Source: Streptomyces sp. WZ-12
GTDB lineage: Bacteria; Actinomycetota; Actinomycetes; Streptomycetales; Streptomycetaceae
DNA: 64,000 nucleotides
Reading direction: 5' to 3'
Assembly (NCBI RefSeq): GCF_028898845.1
Contig: NZ_CP118574.1
Location: 2,604,001 to 2,668,000, forward strand
The stretch's first letter is position 1. Each line of letters begins with the position of its first letter. Below are positions 54,572 to 62,867 of the stretch, piece by piece. A model generated the notes under the pieces. It did no database searches. It saw only the letters and a program-made list of their open reading frames with translations, and was not told the DNA's origin. The translations under genes were made by a program, and so were the position numbers.

Positions 54572-56176
54572 TCACTTGGCCATGTGGTCATGCGGCCCGT
54601 CACCCGCTGGCGGTGGCGGGGCCGGCGCGCCTACGGGCGGCGCGATCTTGGGGTGTCGGCGATGCGGAAGCACCCCACGCGCTCCAGCTCCGCCGGCATC
54701 CGTCGACTCTCCCGTAGCGGGCCCGGCAGCGGCCCGCCCGGCACCCGGGTCCCATCCCCGCTCCACCACCCTCCTCTGGAAGAGGATCGCGCCGACCAGT
54801 ACACCCACGCCGATGACCACCATGGCGACGGCCCCACCACCGGGCCCCACCTTGGCGGCATAGCCGATGAGCGTGCCGAACCAGCCGAAGTCGGCGTCGC
54901 CGAAAGTGGTGTTGGCCTTGCCGAACGCACCGAGCGCGGTGAGCAACAGCGCCGGCAGGAAGGTGATCAGCACACCGTTCAGGAAGGCGCCGACGATCGC
55001 GCCGCGCCGGCGACCCGTCGCGTTCCCGTAAACGCCGGCCGCGCCGCCCGTGAAGAAGTGCGGTACGAGACCGGGCAGAACGAGCGCGAGCCCGAAGGCG
55101 GGGTGGACCACCCAGGCCAGAAGGGCGAGGCCGGTCAGGCCCCCCGTGAAGCTGGCGAGGAAGCCGATCAGCACCGCGTTCTGGGCGTACGGGAACACGA
55201 TCGGCGCATCCAGGGCCGGTACCGCACCGGGCACCAATTTGCCGGCAATGCCCTGGAATGCAGGCACCAGTTCACCCAGGATCGTACGGACCCCGAAGAG
55301 GATCACCGCGACCGCGATGCCGAATTGCAGCCCCTGCATGACGGATTGCATGAGGTAGTTGCCGAGGTCGCGGGCCGCACCCTCGCCGCCGGTAGCCGTG
55401 GCGAACGCCTTGAAGGCGGTGGATCGTCCGGCGTTGGCCAGGTAGACGAGGGCCATGACCACGTAGATCAGTGCCATGGACAAGGCCGTCGCGACCATCG
55501 AATCCCGTAGGAACCGCAGGCCCTCGGGCAGTTTCCGCTCCTCGGTGCTGCGGCTGCGCCGGCCGACGAGTCGACCGGTGGCGCCCGCGAGTATGTAACC
55601 AGCGGTGCCGAAGTGGCCGATGGCGATGGAGTTGTCGCCCGTGACGCGCTTGGTCCAGGGGTGGGCGAACGCGGGCATGGCCACCAACAGGATGCCCAAC
55701 AGGACAGCACCGACGGCGATCACAACCGGCGCGGGCTGTCCGGCCGCACTCAGGACCATCGTCAGCAGCGTGGCCATGAACAGGATGTGATGGCCAGTGA
55801 GGAACACATATCGCAGAGGCGTAAACCGGGCCAGCAGGAGGGCGACGGCAAACCCCAGGATCATCAGCCAGGCAACCCGGGCACCGAACCGCTCCTGGGC
55901 GATGCCGACGATCGCCTCGTTGGCCGGGATCACCCCCTGCGCCCCGGTGGCACCTTGGATCATGCCGCCCAGCGGCCCCAACGCGCCGACGACCAGGGTC
56001 GCACCGGCCCCGATGAGCAGAAAGCCGAGCGTGGCCTTGAGCGCGCCACCGACGATCTGCCCGACGGGCTTCCGCAGCGCGATCAGCCCCGCCGCGGTGA
56101 TCAGGCCGATCAAACAGGCCGGCCGGCTGAGCACTTCGTTGACGAGGAACGTGGCGATGGACAACAGCACGGTCAT
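54572..56176 (-). CDS. PTS EIIC component, UlaA/SgaT family
   Basis: The 534-residue membrane protein has about 11 helices with UlaA marks: NEVLSRPACLIGLITAAGL, LRKPVGQIVGGALKATLGFLLIGAG in pieces, VIPANEAIVGIAQERFG, FLTGHHILFMATLL, GDNSIAIGHFGTAGYILAG, FPYAQNAVLIGF. It transports ascorbate or a related sugar with phosphorylation by EIIA/EIIB. The C-terminal 50 residues are a Pro/Gly-rich extension. The ATG at 56176 has AAGGGGGAG upstream; the frame to 56233 overlaps the previous stop without homology. It forms an operon with the EIIA-EIIB gene. Confidence 0.9.
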   Translation of the reverse strand: MTVLLSIATFLVNEVLSRPACLIGLITAAGLIALRKPVGQIVGGALKATLGFLLIGAGATLVVGALGPLGGMIQGATGAQGVIPANEAIVGIAQERFGARVAWLMILGFAVALLLARFTPLRYVFLTGHHILFMATLLTMVLSAAGQPAPVVIAVGAVLLGILLVAMPAFAHPWTKRVTGDNSIAIGHFGTAGYILAGATGRLVGRRSRSTEERKLPEGLRFLRDSMVATALSMALIYVVMALVYLANAGRSTAFKAFATATGGEGAARDLGNYLMQSVMQGLQFGIAVAVILFGVRTILGELVPAFQGIAGKLVPGAVPALDAPIVFPYAQNAVLIGFLASFTGGLTGLALLAWVVHPAFGLALVLPGLVPHFFTGGAAGVYGNATGRRRGAIVGAFLNGVLITFLPALLLTALGAFGKANTTFGDADFGWFGTLIGYAAKVGPGGGAVAMVVIGVGVLVGAILFQRRVVERGWDPGAGRAAAGPATGESTDAGGAGARGVLPHRRHPKIAPPVGAPAPPPPAGDGPHDHMAK

Positions 56177-56229
56177 GAGCTCCCCCTTTGCCCCAAGCGG
56201 GGCTTGGACAACGTCGGACAGCGTCGGCG

Positions 56230-57021
56230 TCACACGTCGTAGAGGTCGCGGAGCACGCGGTCGACCTCCCTGGTGCTGGTGAAGTCCTCCACGACCGCGA
56301 CCGGAACGCCGGTCGCGCCCAACGTCCCGGCGATCTCACGGGAGGTGAGGATGGCAACGGCCTCGGCCGCCTTCCCCCTGGCGGAGATGGTGTCGGTGGC
56401 CTCCACGGTGACGTGACGGCCCCAGCCCCAGTGGTCGAGCACCCGCTCCAGCGTGGACTTGAGGAAGAGACTGGTACCGAGACCGTTGCCGCAGACCGTC
56501 AGGATCCGGTGGACGGCGCGGCTCCCGTCTACGACGGGGAGTTCGACGTCCTCGTCCCGCCGGTGGCACGCATCCGGACCGGCGAGCAACCTGCACACCG
56601 CCTCGGCATCGGCGGCCTCCCGCAGTGCACGGGCGGTACCTGGCTCGTCGAGCAGTCGCGCCAGCGCAGCGAGCGCCGCCGTATGCGCGCCCTGGTCCCG
56701 CGCCGCGAGGGCGACGACGAGGTGCACCGGATCGTTCGTCTCGTGCCCGAACTCCACCGGCGCCGCCGGACGGACCCAGGACATCGCGGTCCTGAGCACC
56801 GCGGGCGAGGGGCGGGCGTGCGCCAGGGCGAAGCCGGGCGCGATCACGATGTACGGACCGTTCTCCGCCACATTCTCGATCATCTCGGCGGTGTACGCGG
56901 TGGTCGACGCGCCCGTGTCCACCAGCAGCCCACCGGCCGTCCGGATCGCGGCTCGCCAGTCCGACACGGGCACGTCCAGGCGCACGGCCGCGGCGGGGAG
57001 GAGATCGTTCAGTGCTGCCAT
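56230..57021 (-). CDS. PTS EIIA-EIIB fusion protein
   Basis: The 263-residue cytoplasmic protein joins an EIIA domain (residues 1-150; active histidine in IAPGFALAHARPS) and an EIIB domain (about 165-263; P-loop cysteine in ILTVCGNGLGTSLFLKS, ascorbate/galactitol type). In enterobacterial Ula systems these are separate proteins. It starts the two-gene operon with the UlaA-like EIIC, 53 bp downstream, and relays phosphate from HPr to the sugar. Confidence 0.9.
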   Translation of the reverse strand: MAALNDLLPAAAVRLDVPVSDWRAAIRTAGGLLVDTGASTTAYTAEMIENVAENGPYIVIAPGFALAHARPSPAVLRTAMSWVRPAAPVEFGHETNDPVHLVVALAARDQGAHTAALAALARLLDEPGTARALREAADAEAVCRLLAGPDACHRRDEDVELPVVDGSRAVHRILTVCGNGLGTSLFLKSTLERVLDHWGWGRHVTVEATDTISARGKAAEAVAILTSREIAGTLGATGVPVAVVEDFTSTREVDRVLRDLYDV

Positions 57022-57417
57022 GCCGGGACTCTACGGGCGTGTGGCCGGCCGTGCACCGGTGCGTGGAAGGGGAGTTGGGGCCGACGTCGGGGTTGGGGGT
57101 TCGGGTGGGGATCAGGGTCTGCTCAGGGGCGGATCAGGGTTGGCGAGCGGGTGGGTGGGCTCGGGCGCGGGGACACATGAGTCAGGACGAGGAAGGACGA
57201 CAGACGACAGCGAAGCCCGAGGAAGACGCAGGCAGGAAGGCCGAGGAGGCAGCGATGAAAGACATGACTACGGCCGCAGCAGGCGCAGTTGTCGCACCTG
57301 AGGAAGCAACTGACGCAACGACGAAGGTGACTGGGGGCATGAGCGCGCACGGCGCGGTGCCGGGACCGGCGTACCGGTGGCGGCCGGCGAAAGGTGCGAT
57401 GGGTATCGTGACGCCGC
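57022..57417. other. Spacer between the PTS operon and the small membrane protein gene
   Basis: About 400 bp of divergent promoter region. GGATCAGGGT occurs at about 57109 and 57131 as a short direct repeat. A Lys/Glu-rich frame (MSQDEEGRQTTAKPEEDA start near 57178) has no homology. No gene is supported. Confidence 0.4.
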
Positions 57418-57951
57418 GTGGGCGACAGCACCGTATGGACTCTGGCAATCGCGGCAGTGACGGGCGGTACGGCGGTACTGGCCAGTTGGGTAGCCAGCCG
57501 TGGCAGTACGCGGGCTGCCCGCATACAGGCGGAGACGGCGGCACGCTCACAGCGGGCCGAGCGCCTGCGGGAGAGTCGGCGCACCGCTTACCTGGACCTG
57601 ATCGAACAGACCCACCGGATCGGCGAGTTGTACTGGGAGATCTCAGCGGAGCTGCGAGAGCCGGCCTCCGCAGAGCGGGCCGCCAGGCTCGACATACTGC
57701 TCGACCGGGAGGTCGCGGAGTACGCGAAGATCCGACGCTGCGCCAGGGTCGTGGAGTTGGAGGGCCCACCCTCGGCCGCAGCCGCGGCACTCGCCCTCCA
57801 GAAGGCCACCGGCCCCTTCTACGATGCGCTTCGGCCAGGCACGGCCGAGGGCAAGGACTGCCGCGAGGAGTTCGACGCCGCATACAGCCCCTTCTGGAAG
57901 GCACTGGAGACCTTCGTGGACGCGGCCCGAGACGCCCACCAGACGGATTGA
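57418..57951 (+). CDS. Small membrane-anchored hypothetical protein
   Basis: The 177-residue protein has one N-terminal membrane segment (VWTLAIAAVTGGTAVLASWVA, residues 6-26), then a charged helical domain (ETAARSQRAERLRESRRTAYL, ELYWEISAELREPASAERAARL). No enzyme motif is visible; it resembles small streptomycete proteins with a TM plus coiled coil. The GTG at 57418 has no ribosome-binding site, but TATCGT (57403-57408) about 10 nt upstream suggests a leaderless mRNA. Function unknown. Confidence 0.65.
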   Translation: MGDSTVWTLAIAAVTGGTAVLASWVASRGSTRAARIQAETAARSQRAERLRESRRTAYLDLIEQTHRIGELYWEISAELREPASAERAARLDILLDREVAEYAKIRRCARVVELEGPPSAAAAALALQKATGPFYDALRPGTAEGKDCREEFDAAYSPFWKALETFVDAARDAHQTD

Positions 57952-58756
57952 GCACCCTCCGGCCGGAGTTGGGGAACACGCGCGTAAACGCCGCCCCCGT
58001 TCGCACCCGATCCCGACCCTGACTCCGGCCGACCGAACCGGGCGGCCGCCGATCATGCCGCCATAGATCACATGTAGACCGATACAGGCATGGCCCCAGC
58101 CACAACAACCACACCACGGCCCCAGCCACAACCACAACCAGGCAACACGGGCGCCCATACGCGACCATTAAGCAGGGGCGCGCAACCACCGCCGAGTGGC
58201 CCTGCTCCCCTGCCAACGAATGCGCAACCCGTAACCAGAGTGACCACACAGTCACCGTGAGGCATCGCACCCATCACCATCTCGGCGGCGAAAACCCCGA
58301 CGATCCCGTAGCCGCCCCGCTCCACTCCAGACCAACCAACCACCCCCACCACACCCACTCCCCCGCACTCATCACTCATTCGGCGTAATTGCGTGACCGC
58401 CCACGCCACCCCGCTCACTTCACCGCACGAGGCAGGAATCAGCGCGGAAGGGCAGCACGAAACGAAACCGTCGTACGGCGTGACGGCCCGCCCCGAACCC
58501 GGGCAGCCGAGGCGGCGCACATGGCGCCTGCGTACGATATCGGGGATGAAATAGCGCCTTTGCGACCCGCCGGCGAAGGCATGTGCGCCTTTCGGCTGCC
58601 CAAACCGCGGGTGGTAATTCCGCTCGTCGTGCTCGACCCGTCGCGCCCGACAATTCATCCGCACCCTGACCCCGATCCACCCCGTTCAAGCCTCCTCAGC
58701 TCTCCTCAACCCTTTCGACCGAAACGGACCCGTCCTTCTCACCCTGGGAGTTCGGA
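57952..58756. other. 805-bp spacer with C/A-rich direct repeats
   Basis: GGCCCCAGCCACAAC occurs at 58092-58106 and 58118-58132 (26-bp period) within a C/A-rich stretch (58080-58380). The right end is the promoter region of the P450 gene. Frames here are low-complexity and not supported as genes. Confidence 0.45.
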
Positions 58757-59968
58757 ATGGCACAGGAAGCCGACAGCACCGTCTGGAATTGCCCGTTCGA
58801 TTACGCCGAGGCGTTGGAGTTCGATCCGACGCTCAGGCGGATCATGACCGAAGAGCCCGTCGCACGCATTCGGCTACCGTACGGCGAGGGCGAGGCGTGG
58901 CTGGTCACGCGGTACGAAGACGTGCGGACGGTGACGACGGACCGGCGGTTCAGCCGGCACGCCATCGTCGGGCGGGACTTCCCGCGCATGACGCCGGAGC
59001 CGATCGTGCAGGACGAGGCCATCAACGTGATGGACCCGCCCGCGAGCAGCCGGCTGCGGAGCTTGGTCTCCAAGGCGTTCGCCCCGAAGCAGGTGGAGCG
59101 GATGCGAGCGCGCACCCAGCACGCCGTGGACGACCTGCTGGACCGCATGGTCGAGGACGGGGCGCCAGGTGACCTGATGGAGAACCTCGCGTCGCCACTG
59201 CCGCTGACGACCATCTGCGAGGTGCTGGACATCCCTGAGGGCGAGCGCGCACAACTGCGCGCGTACGCCCGCACGATGATGAACGTCAGCCTCGACAACA
59301 AGGAAAACGCCATCCACGCCAAGGCGAACATGCGGGAGTACTTCAAGGAGTTGACCGCACGGCGCCGGCGCGACCCTGGCGACGACCTGATCAGCGCCCT
59401 GGCGACGGCCCGCGTCGGGGACGAGGTCCTCGACGAGAAGGAGCTCACCGTCATGGCCATGGTGCTCCTGATCACCGGCCAGGACACCACCACGTACGAG
59501 ATCGGCAACCTCTCCTACATGTTGCTGACCCGGCCCAAGGACCTGGCGATGCTGCGCGCGCACCCCGAGGCGCTGCCACAGGCTCTGGAGGAGCTGCTGC
59601 GCTTCATTCCGTTCCGCAAGGGCGTCGGCATCCCGCGAGTCGCGCTGGAGGACGTCGAGTTGAGCGGCGTGACGATCCGGGCCGGGGACATCGTGCACGT
59701 CTCGTACCTGACGGCCAACCGGGACCCGAAGAAGTTCGAGCGCCCCGACGAGGTGGACCTGACGCGCGAGACCACCGGCCACATGACGTTCGGCTGGGGC
59801 GGGCACCACTGCCTGGGCGCCCCGCTGGCCCTCACCGAAATGCAGGTGGCGCTGGGCACGTTGCTGAAGCGCTTCCCCGAGCTGAAGTTGGCGAAGCCCG
59901 CCGAGGAACTGCGCTGGAACGAGACCGCGATCTGGCGCTATCCACTGGCCTTGCCGGTGGTGTGGTGA
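58757..59968 (+). CDS. Cytochrome P450, CYP158/P450mel-like
   Basis: The 403-residue P450 has the I-helix ITGQDTTTYEIGNL, ExxR in LEELLRFIP region, and the heme motif FGWGGHHCLGAPLA with Cys352. IPRVALEDVELSGVTIRAGD and VSYLTANRDP resemble CYP158A2, the flaviolin-coupling enzyme beside rppA in S. coelicolor. It lies 261 bp upstream of rppA on the same strand, so it probably couples or oxidises the tetrahydroxynaphthalene/flaviolin product to pigment. The ATG is at 58757. Confidence 0.9.
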   Translation: MAQEADSTVWNCPFDYAEALEFDPTLRRIMTEEPVARIRLPYGEGEAWLVTRYEDVRTVTTDRRFSRHAIVGRDFPRMTPEPIVQDEAINVMDPPASSRLRSLVSKAFAPKQVERMRARTQHAVDDLLDRMVEDGAPGDLMENLASPLPLTTICEVLDIPEGERAQLRAYARTMMNVSLDNKENAIHAKANMREYFKELTARRRRDPGDDLISALATARVGDEVLDEKELTVMAMVLLITGQDTTTYEIGNLSYMLLTRPKDLAMLRAHPEALPQALEELLRFIPFRKGVGIPRVALEDVELSGVTIRAGDIVHVSYLTANRDPKKFERPDEVDLTRETTGHMTFGWGGHHCLGAPLALTEMQVALGTLLKRFPELKLAKPAEELRWNETAIWRYPLALPVVW

Positions 59969-59974
59969 GGTACC

Positions 59975-59998
59975 GGGGCCGCGGGAATCCGCGGCCCC
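59975..59998 (+). terminator. Hairpin after the P450 gene
   Basis: GGGGCCGCGG (59975-59984) and CCGCGGCCCC (59989-59998) pair over 10 bp with a GAAT loop, 7 bp after the P450 stop. It suggests that rppA has its own promoter or is expressed by read-through. Confidence 0.75.
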
Positions 59999-60229
59999 GA
60001 CCGCGGAATGCGGAACTCACTCCCTTGGCGTACGGTCTAGGAATGACCCATCTGCACGGGGAAAGTCCATTCTTCGACGGATGGCCCGCTCGCGTCCTTC
60101 CAGGGGTCTGTGTCATCGGGCCGATGGAATCTCCTGAGATTCCGCCGGCCGACAACGGAAGCGACCACGACGCGAATTACAGAGCAGAAAAAGCACTGGG
60201 CGGACCACAGTCTGCAAGGAGTGCATCCG

Positions 60230-61285
60230 ATGGCGGTTTTGTGCAAACCGGCAATCGCGGTCCCTGAGTACATCATCACCAGGGACGACACCCTCGAACT
60301 GGCACGGCAGCTGCACGGCAACCACGCCCAGCTGAAACTCGTGCTGAGACTCATCGAGCATACGGGCGTAGCGCGTCGACACCTGATCCAGCCCATCGAC
60401 AAGGTGCTGGAGCATCCCGGATTCGACGCCCGCAGCGCGATCTACGAGGAGGAGTCCAAGGCACGCGTCCCCGCCGTGGTGCGCAAGGCACTGGACCAGG
60501 CGGAGTTGGAGCCGCGGGACATCGACCTGATCGTCTACGTCTCGTGCACCGGCTTCATGATGCCGTCGCTGACGGCGTGGCTCATCAACCACATGGGATT
60601 CCGGTCGGACACCCGGCAGGTCCCCATCGCCCAACTCGGCTGCGCCGCGGGAGGCGCCGCGATCAACCGCGCGCACGACTTCTGCCGGGCCTACCCGGAA
60701 GCCAACGTCCTGCTCGTCGCCTGCGAGTTCTGCTCGCTGTGCTACCAGCCCACGGACGTGGGCGTCGGATCGCTGCTGTCCAACGGCCTGTTCGGGGACG
60801 CGGTCGCGGCGGCCGTGATGCGCGGCAGGGGCGGCACGGGCGTCCACCTCGAACGGAACGCCTCCTACCTGATACCGCACACCGAGGACTGGATCTCGTA
60901 TGCGGTGCGCTCCACGGGATTCCACTTCCAGTTGGACAAGCGGGTCCCGGGAACGATGGAGCCGCTCGCGCCGGCGCTCCGCGCGCTGGCCGAGGAACAC
61001 CAATGGGACGCGGGCAACCTGGACTTCTACATCGTCCACGCCGGCGGCCCGCGCATCCTCGACGACCTCAGCCGTTTCCTCGGCGTCCCCCGCGAGGCGT
61101 TCCGCTTCAGCCGGGCGACACTGACCGAGTACGGCAACATAGCCAGCGCGGTGGTGCTGGACGCACTGGCCCGCATGTTCGACGAGGAGTCAGCGCAGGA
61201 GGGCCAGCGCGGCCTCCTGGCCGGCTTCGGCCCCGGCATCACCGCGGAGATGGCGCTGGGGACGTGGTCGTCGACGGCGACGTGA
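60230..61285 (+). CDS. rppA: Type III polyketide synthase, 1,3,6,8-tetrahydroxynaphthalene synthase
   Basis: The 351-residue enzyme condenses five malonyl-CoA to tetrahydroxynaphthalene, which turns to flaviolin and dark pigment. The catalytic triad is visible: Cys138 in QLGCAAGGAA, His in FYIVHAGGPRILDD, Asn in LTEYGNIASA. Length and the EFCSLCYQP segment match RppA. The ATG at 60230 has AAGGAG 10 nt upstream. The partner P450 is upstream; the more usual order is rppA first. Confidence 0.95.
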   Translation: MAVLCKPAIAVPEYIITRDDTLELARQLHGNHAQLKLVLRLIEHTGVARRHLIQPIDKVLEHPGFDARSAIYEEESKARVPAVVRKALDQAELEPRDIDLIVYVSCTGFMMPSLTAWLINHMGFRSDTRQVPIAQLGCAAGGAAINRAHDFCRAYPEANVLLVACEFCSLCYQPTDVGVGSLLSNGLFGDAVAAAVMRGRGGTGVHLERNASYLIPHTEDWISYAVRSTGFHFQLDKRVPGTMEPLAPALRALAEEHQWDAGNLDFYIVHAGGPRILDDLSRFLGVPREAFRFSRATLTEYGNIASAVVLDALARMFDEESAQEGQRGLLAGFGPGITAEMALGTWSSTAT

Positions 61286-61329
61286 AGCACGGGGCGCACG
61301 GGCGGAATCACGCCCGGCGCCGCTGGACC

Positions 61330-61376
61330 GGCGACGGTTCAACTCACCAACAGGGATGGCGAGTTGAACCGTCGCC
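61330..61376. terminator. Bidirectional terminator between rppA and the RNA methyltransferase gene
   Basis: GGCGACGGTTCAACTC (61330-61345) pairs perfectly over 16 bp with GAGTTGAACCGTCGCC (61361-61376), around a 15-nt loop. The genes on either side converge. Confidence 0.85.
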
Positions 61377-61401
61377 CCACACCCCCGCGACTGAGGGCCT
61401 T

Positions 61402-62742
61402 CTACCGCCCCTTCTTCACCGACTCCAGGATCACCACGCACTCCACGTGATGGGTCATCGGGAAGAGGTCGAACGCGCGCATGCGGCGGGGGGCGTAGCC
61501 GGCGTCGCGGAAGTAGGCGAGGTCGCGGGCGAGGGCCGCCGGGTCGCAGGCCACGTAGGCGATGCGGCGGGGGGTGAGGGTGGCGAGGTGCTGGACGGTC
61601 TGCTTGCCGGCGCCGGCGCGGGGCGGGTCGAGGACGACGAGGTCGACGTCGGTGATGCCGGTGCGGGGGAGGACCTGCTCGACCTTGCCGCGCTCGATGC
61701 GGACCCGGTCGAGGTCGGCGAGGTTGTGCTCGGCGTCCTCGACGGCGCGCTTGCTCGCTTCGATGCCGAGGACCGCGCCCTTGTCGCCGACCCGCTCGGC
61801 GAGGGCGCCGGCGAAGAGGCCGACACCGCAGTAGAGGTCGAGGGCCATGTCGCCCTTCTTGGGCATCAGGCCCTGCATGACGGCCTCGACGAGGAGGTCG
61901 GCGGCCTTCGGGTGGACCTGCCAGAAGCCGCCGTTGCCGACCCGCCAGGTGCGGCCGGCGGCGCGTTCGCGGACGAAGGGGCGGCCGTGGACGCGGTGGA
62001 CGGCCTTGTCCTTCTCGCCGATGCGGAGGACGGAGACCGGCTTGTCGAGTTCGACGATCGGGAGGCGGCCGCCGGGGCGGGGGGTGAGGACGACCTGGCG
62101 GTCGTGCGAGCCGGTGGCGGCGATCGCCTCGACGGTGGCGATCTGCGGCCAGGTGCGCTGCTCGATGCCGAGTTCGGAGACGCCGGGGGCGGCGATCATG
62201 CAGTGGGTGACCGGCTCGACGTCGTGCGAGCGGTGCTTGCGCAGGCCGGGGCGGCCCTCGGCGTCGACGGCGTACTGCACGCGGGTGCGCCAGGCCGGGA
62301 CCTCGCCCTTGGCGACCTTGTCGCCGGGGGCCGGTTCGACGGTGCCGTCCCAGCCGCTCTCCTCGGGGGTGAGGCCGGCCAGTCGCGCCAACTGCTCGGT
62401 GATGACGGCGGCCTTGAGGCGGCGCTGGGCACCGGGCGCGGCGTGCTGCCAGTCGCAGCCGCCGCACCGGCCGGGGCCGGAGAACGGGCAGGGCGCCGCG
62501 ACGCGGTCCTTGGAGGCGTCGAAGATCTCGACGGCGTCGGCGCGCAGGAAGCGGGCGCCCTCCTCGCCGTCGGTGACGCGGGCGCGGACCCGTTCGCCGG
62601 GCAGCGCGTGCCGGACGAAGAGGACCTGACCGGCTTCGGTGCGGGCGATGCAGTGGCCGCCGTGCGCGACCGGGCCGACCTCGACCTCGTACTCCTCGCC
62701 GACCATCGACTTCCTGGATTCCGGCGGCGTGTCCGGCTGCAT
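61402..62742 (-). CDS. TrmA/RumA-family class I SAM-dependent RNA methyltransferase
   Basis: The 446-residue protein has an N-terminal TRAM domain (EYEVEVGPVAHGGHCIAR, ALPGERVRARV), four cysteines for an Fe-S cluster (CPFSGPGRCGGCDW and THCM), the SAM site LDLYCGVGLFAGALAERVG, LVVLDPPRAGAG, and the catalytic cysteine in YVACDPAALARDLAYF. It should make 5-methyluridine in tRNA or rRNA. The ATG is at 62742 with AGGAG upstream. It is 125 bp downstream of the APC permease gene, same strand. Confidence 0.93.
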   Translation of the reverse strand: MQPDTPPESRKSMVGEEYEVEVGPVAHGGHCIARTEAGQVLFVRHALPGERVRARVTDGEEGARFLRADAVEIFDASKDRVAAPCPFSGPGRCGGCDWQHAAPGAQRRLKAAVITEQLARLAGLTPEESGWDGTVEPAPGDKVAKGEVPAWRTRVQYAVDAEGRPGLRKHRSHDVEPVTHCMIAAPGVSELGIEQRTWPQIATVEAIAATGSHDRQVVLTPRPGGRLPIVELDKPVSVLRIGEKDKAVHRVHGRPFVRERAAGRTWRVGNGGFWQVHPKAADLLVEAVMQGLMPKKGDMALDLYCGVGLFAGALAERVGDKGAVLGIEASKRAVEDAEHNLADLDRVRIERGKVEQVLPRTGITDVDLVVLDPPRAGAGKQTVQHLATLTPRRIAYVACDPAALARDLAYFRDAGYAPRRMRAFDLFPMTHHVECVVILESVKKGR

Positions 62743-62867
62743 GGCGGGGAGCTCCTGGGTAGGCGTGGGGCGAAAACCGTGACGGCTGGCTTCCGGGTGG
62801 AGGCCAGCCGTCCATTCTACGGGGTGTGGCACGGTGCGCCGGCCCCCGAGCGGGGCCGGCGCCGGGT

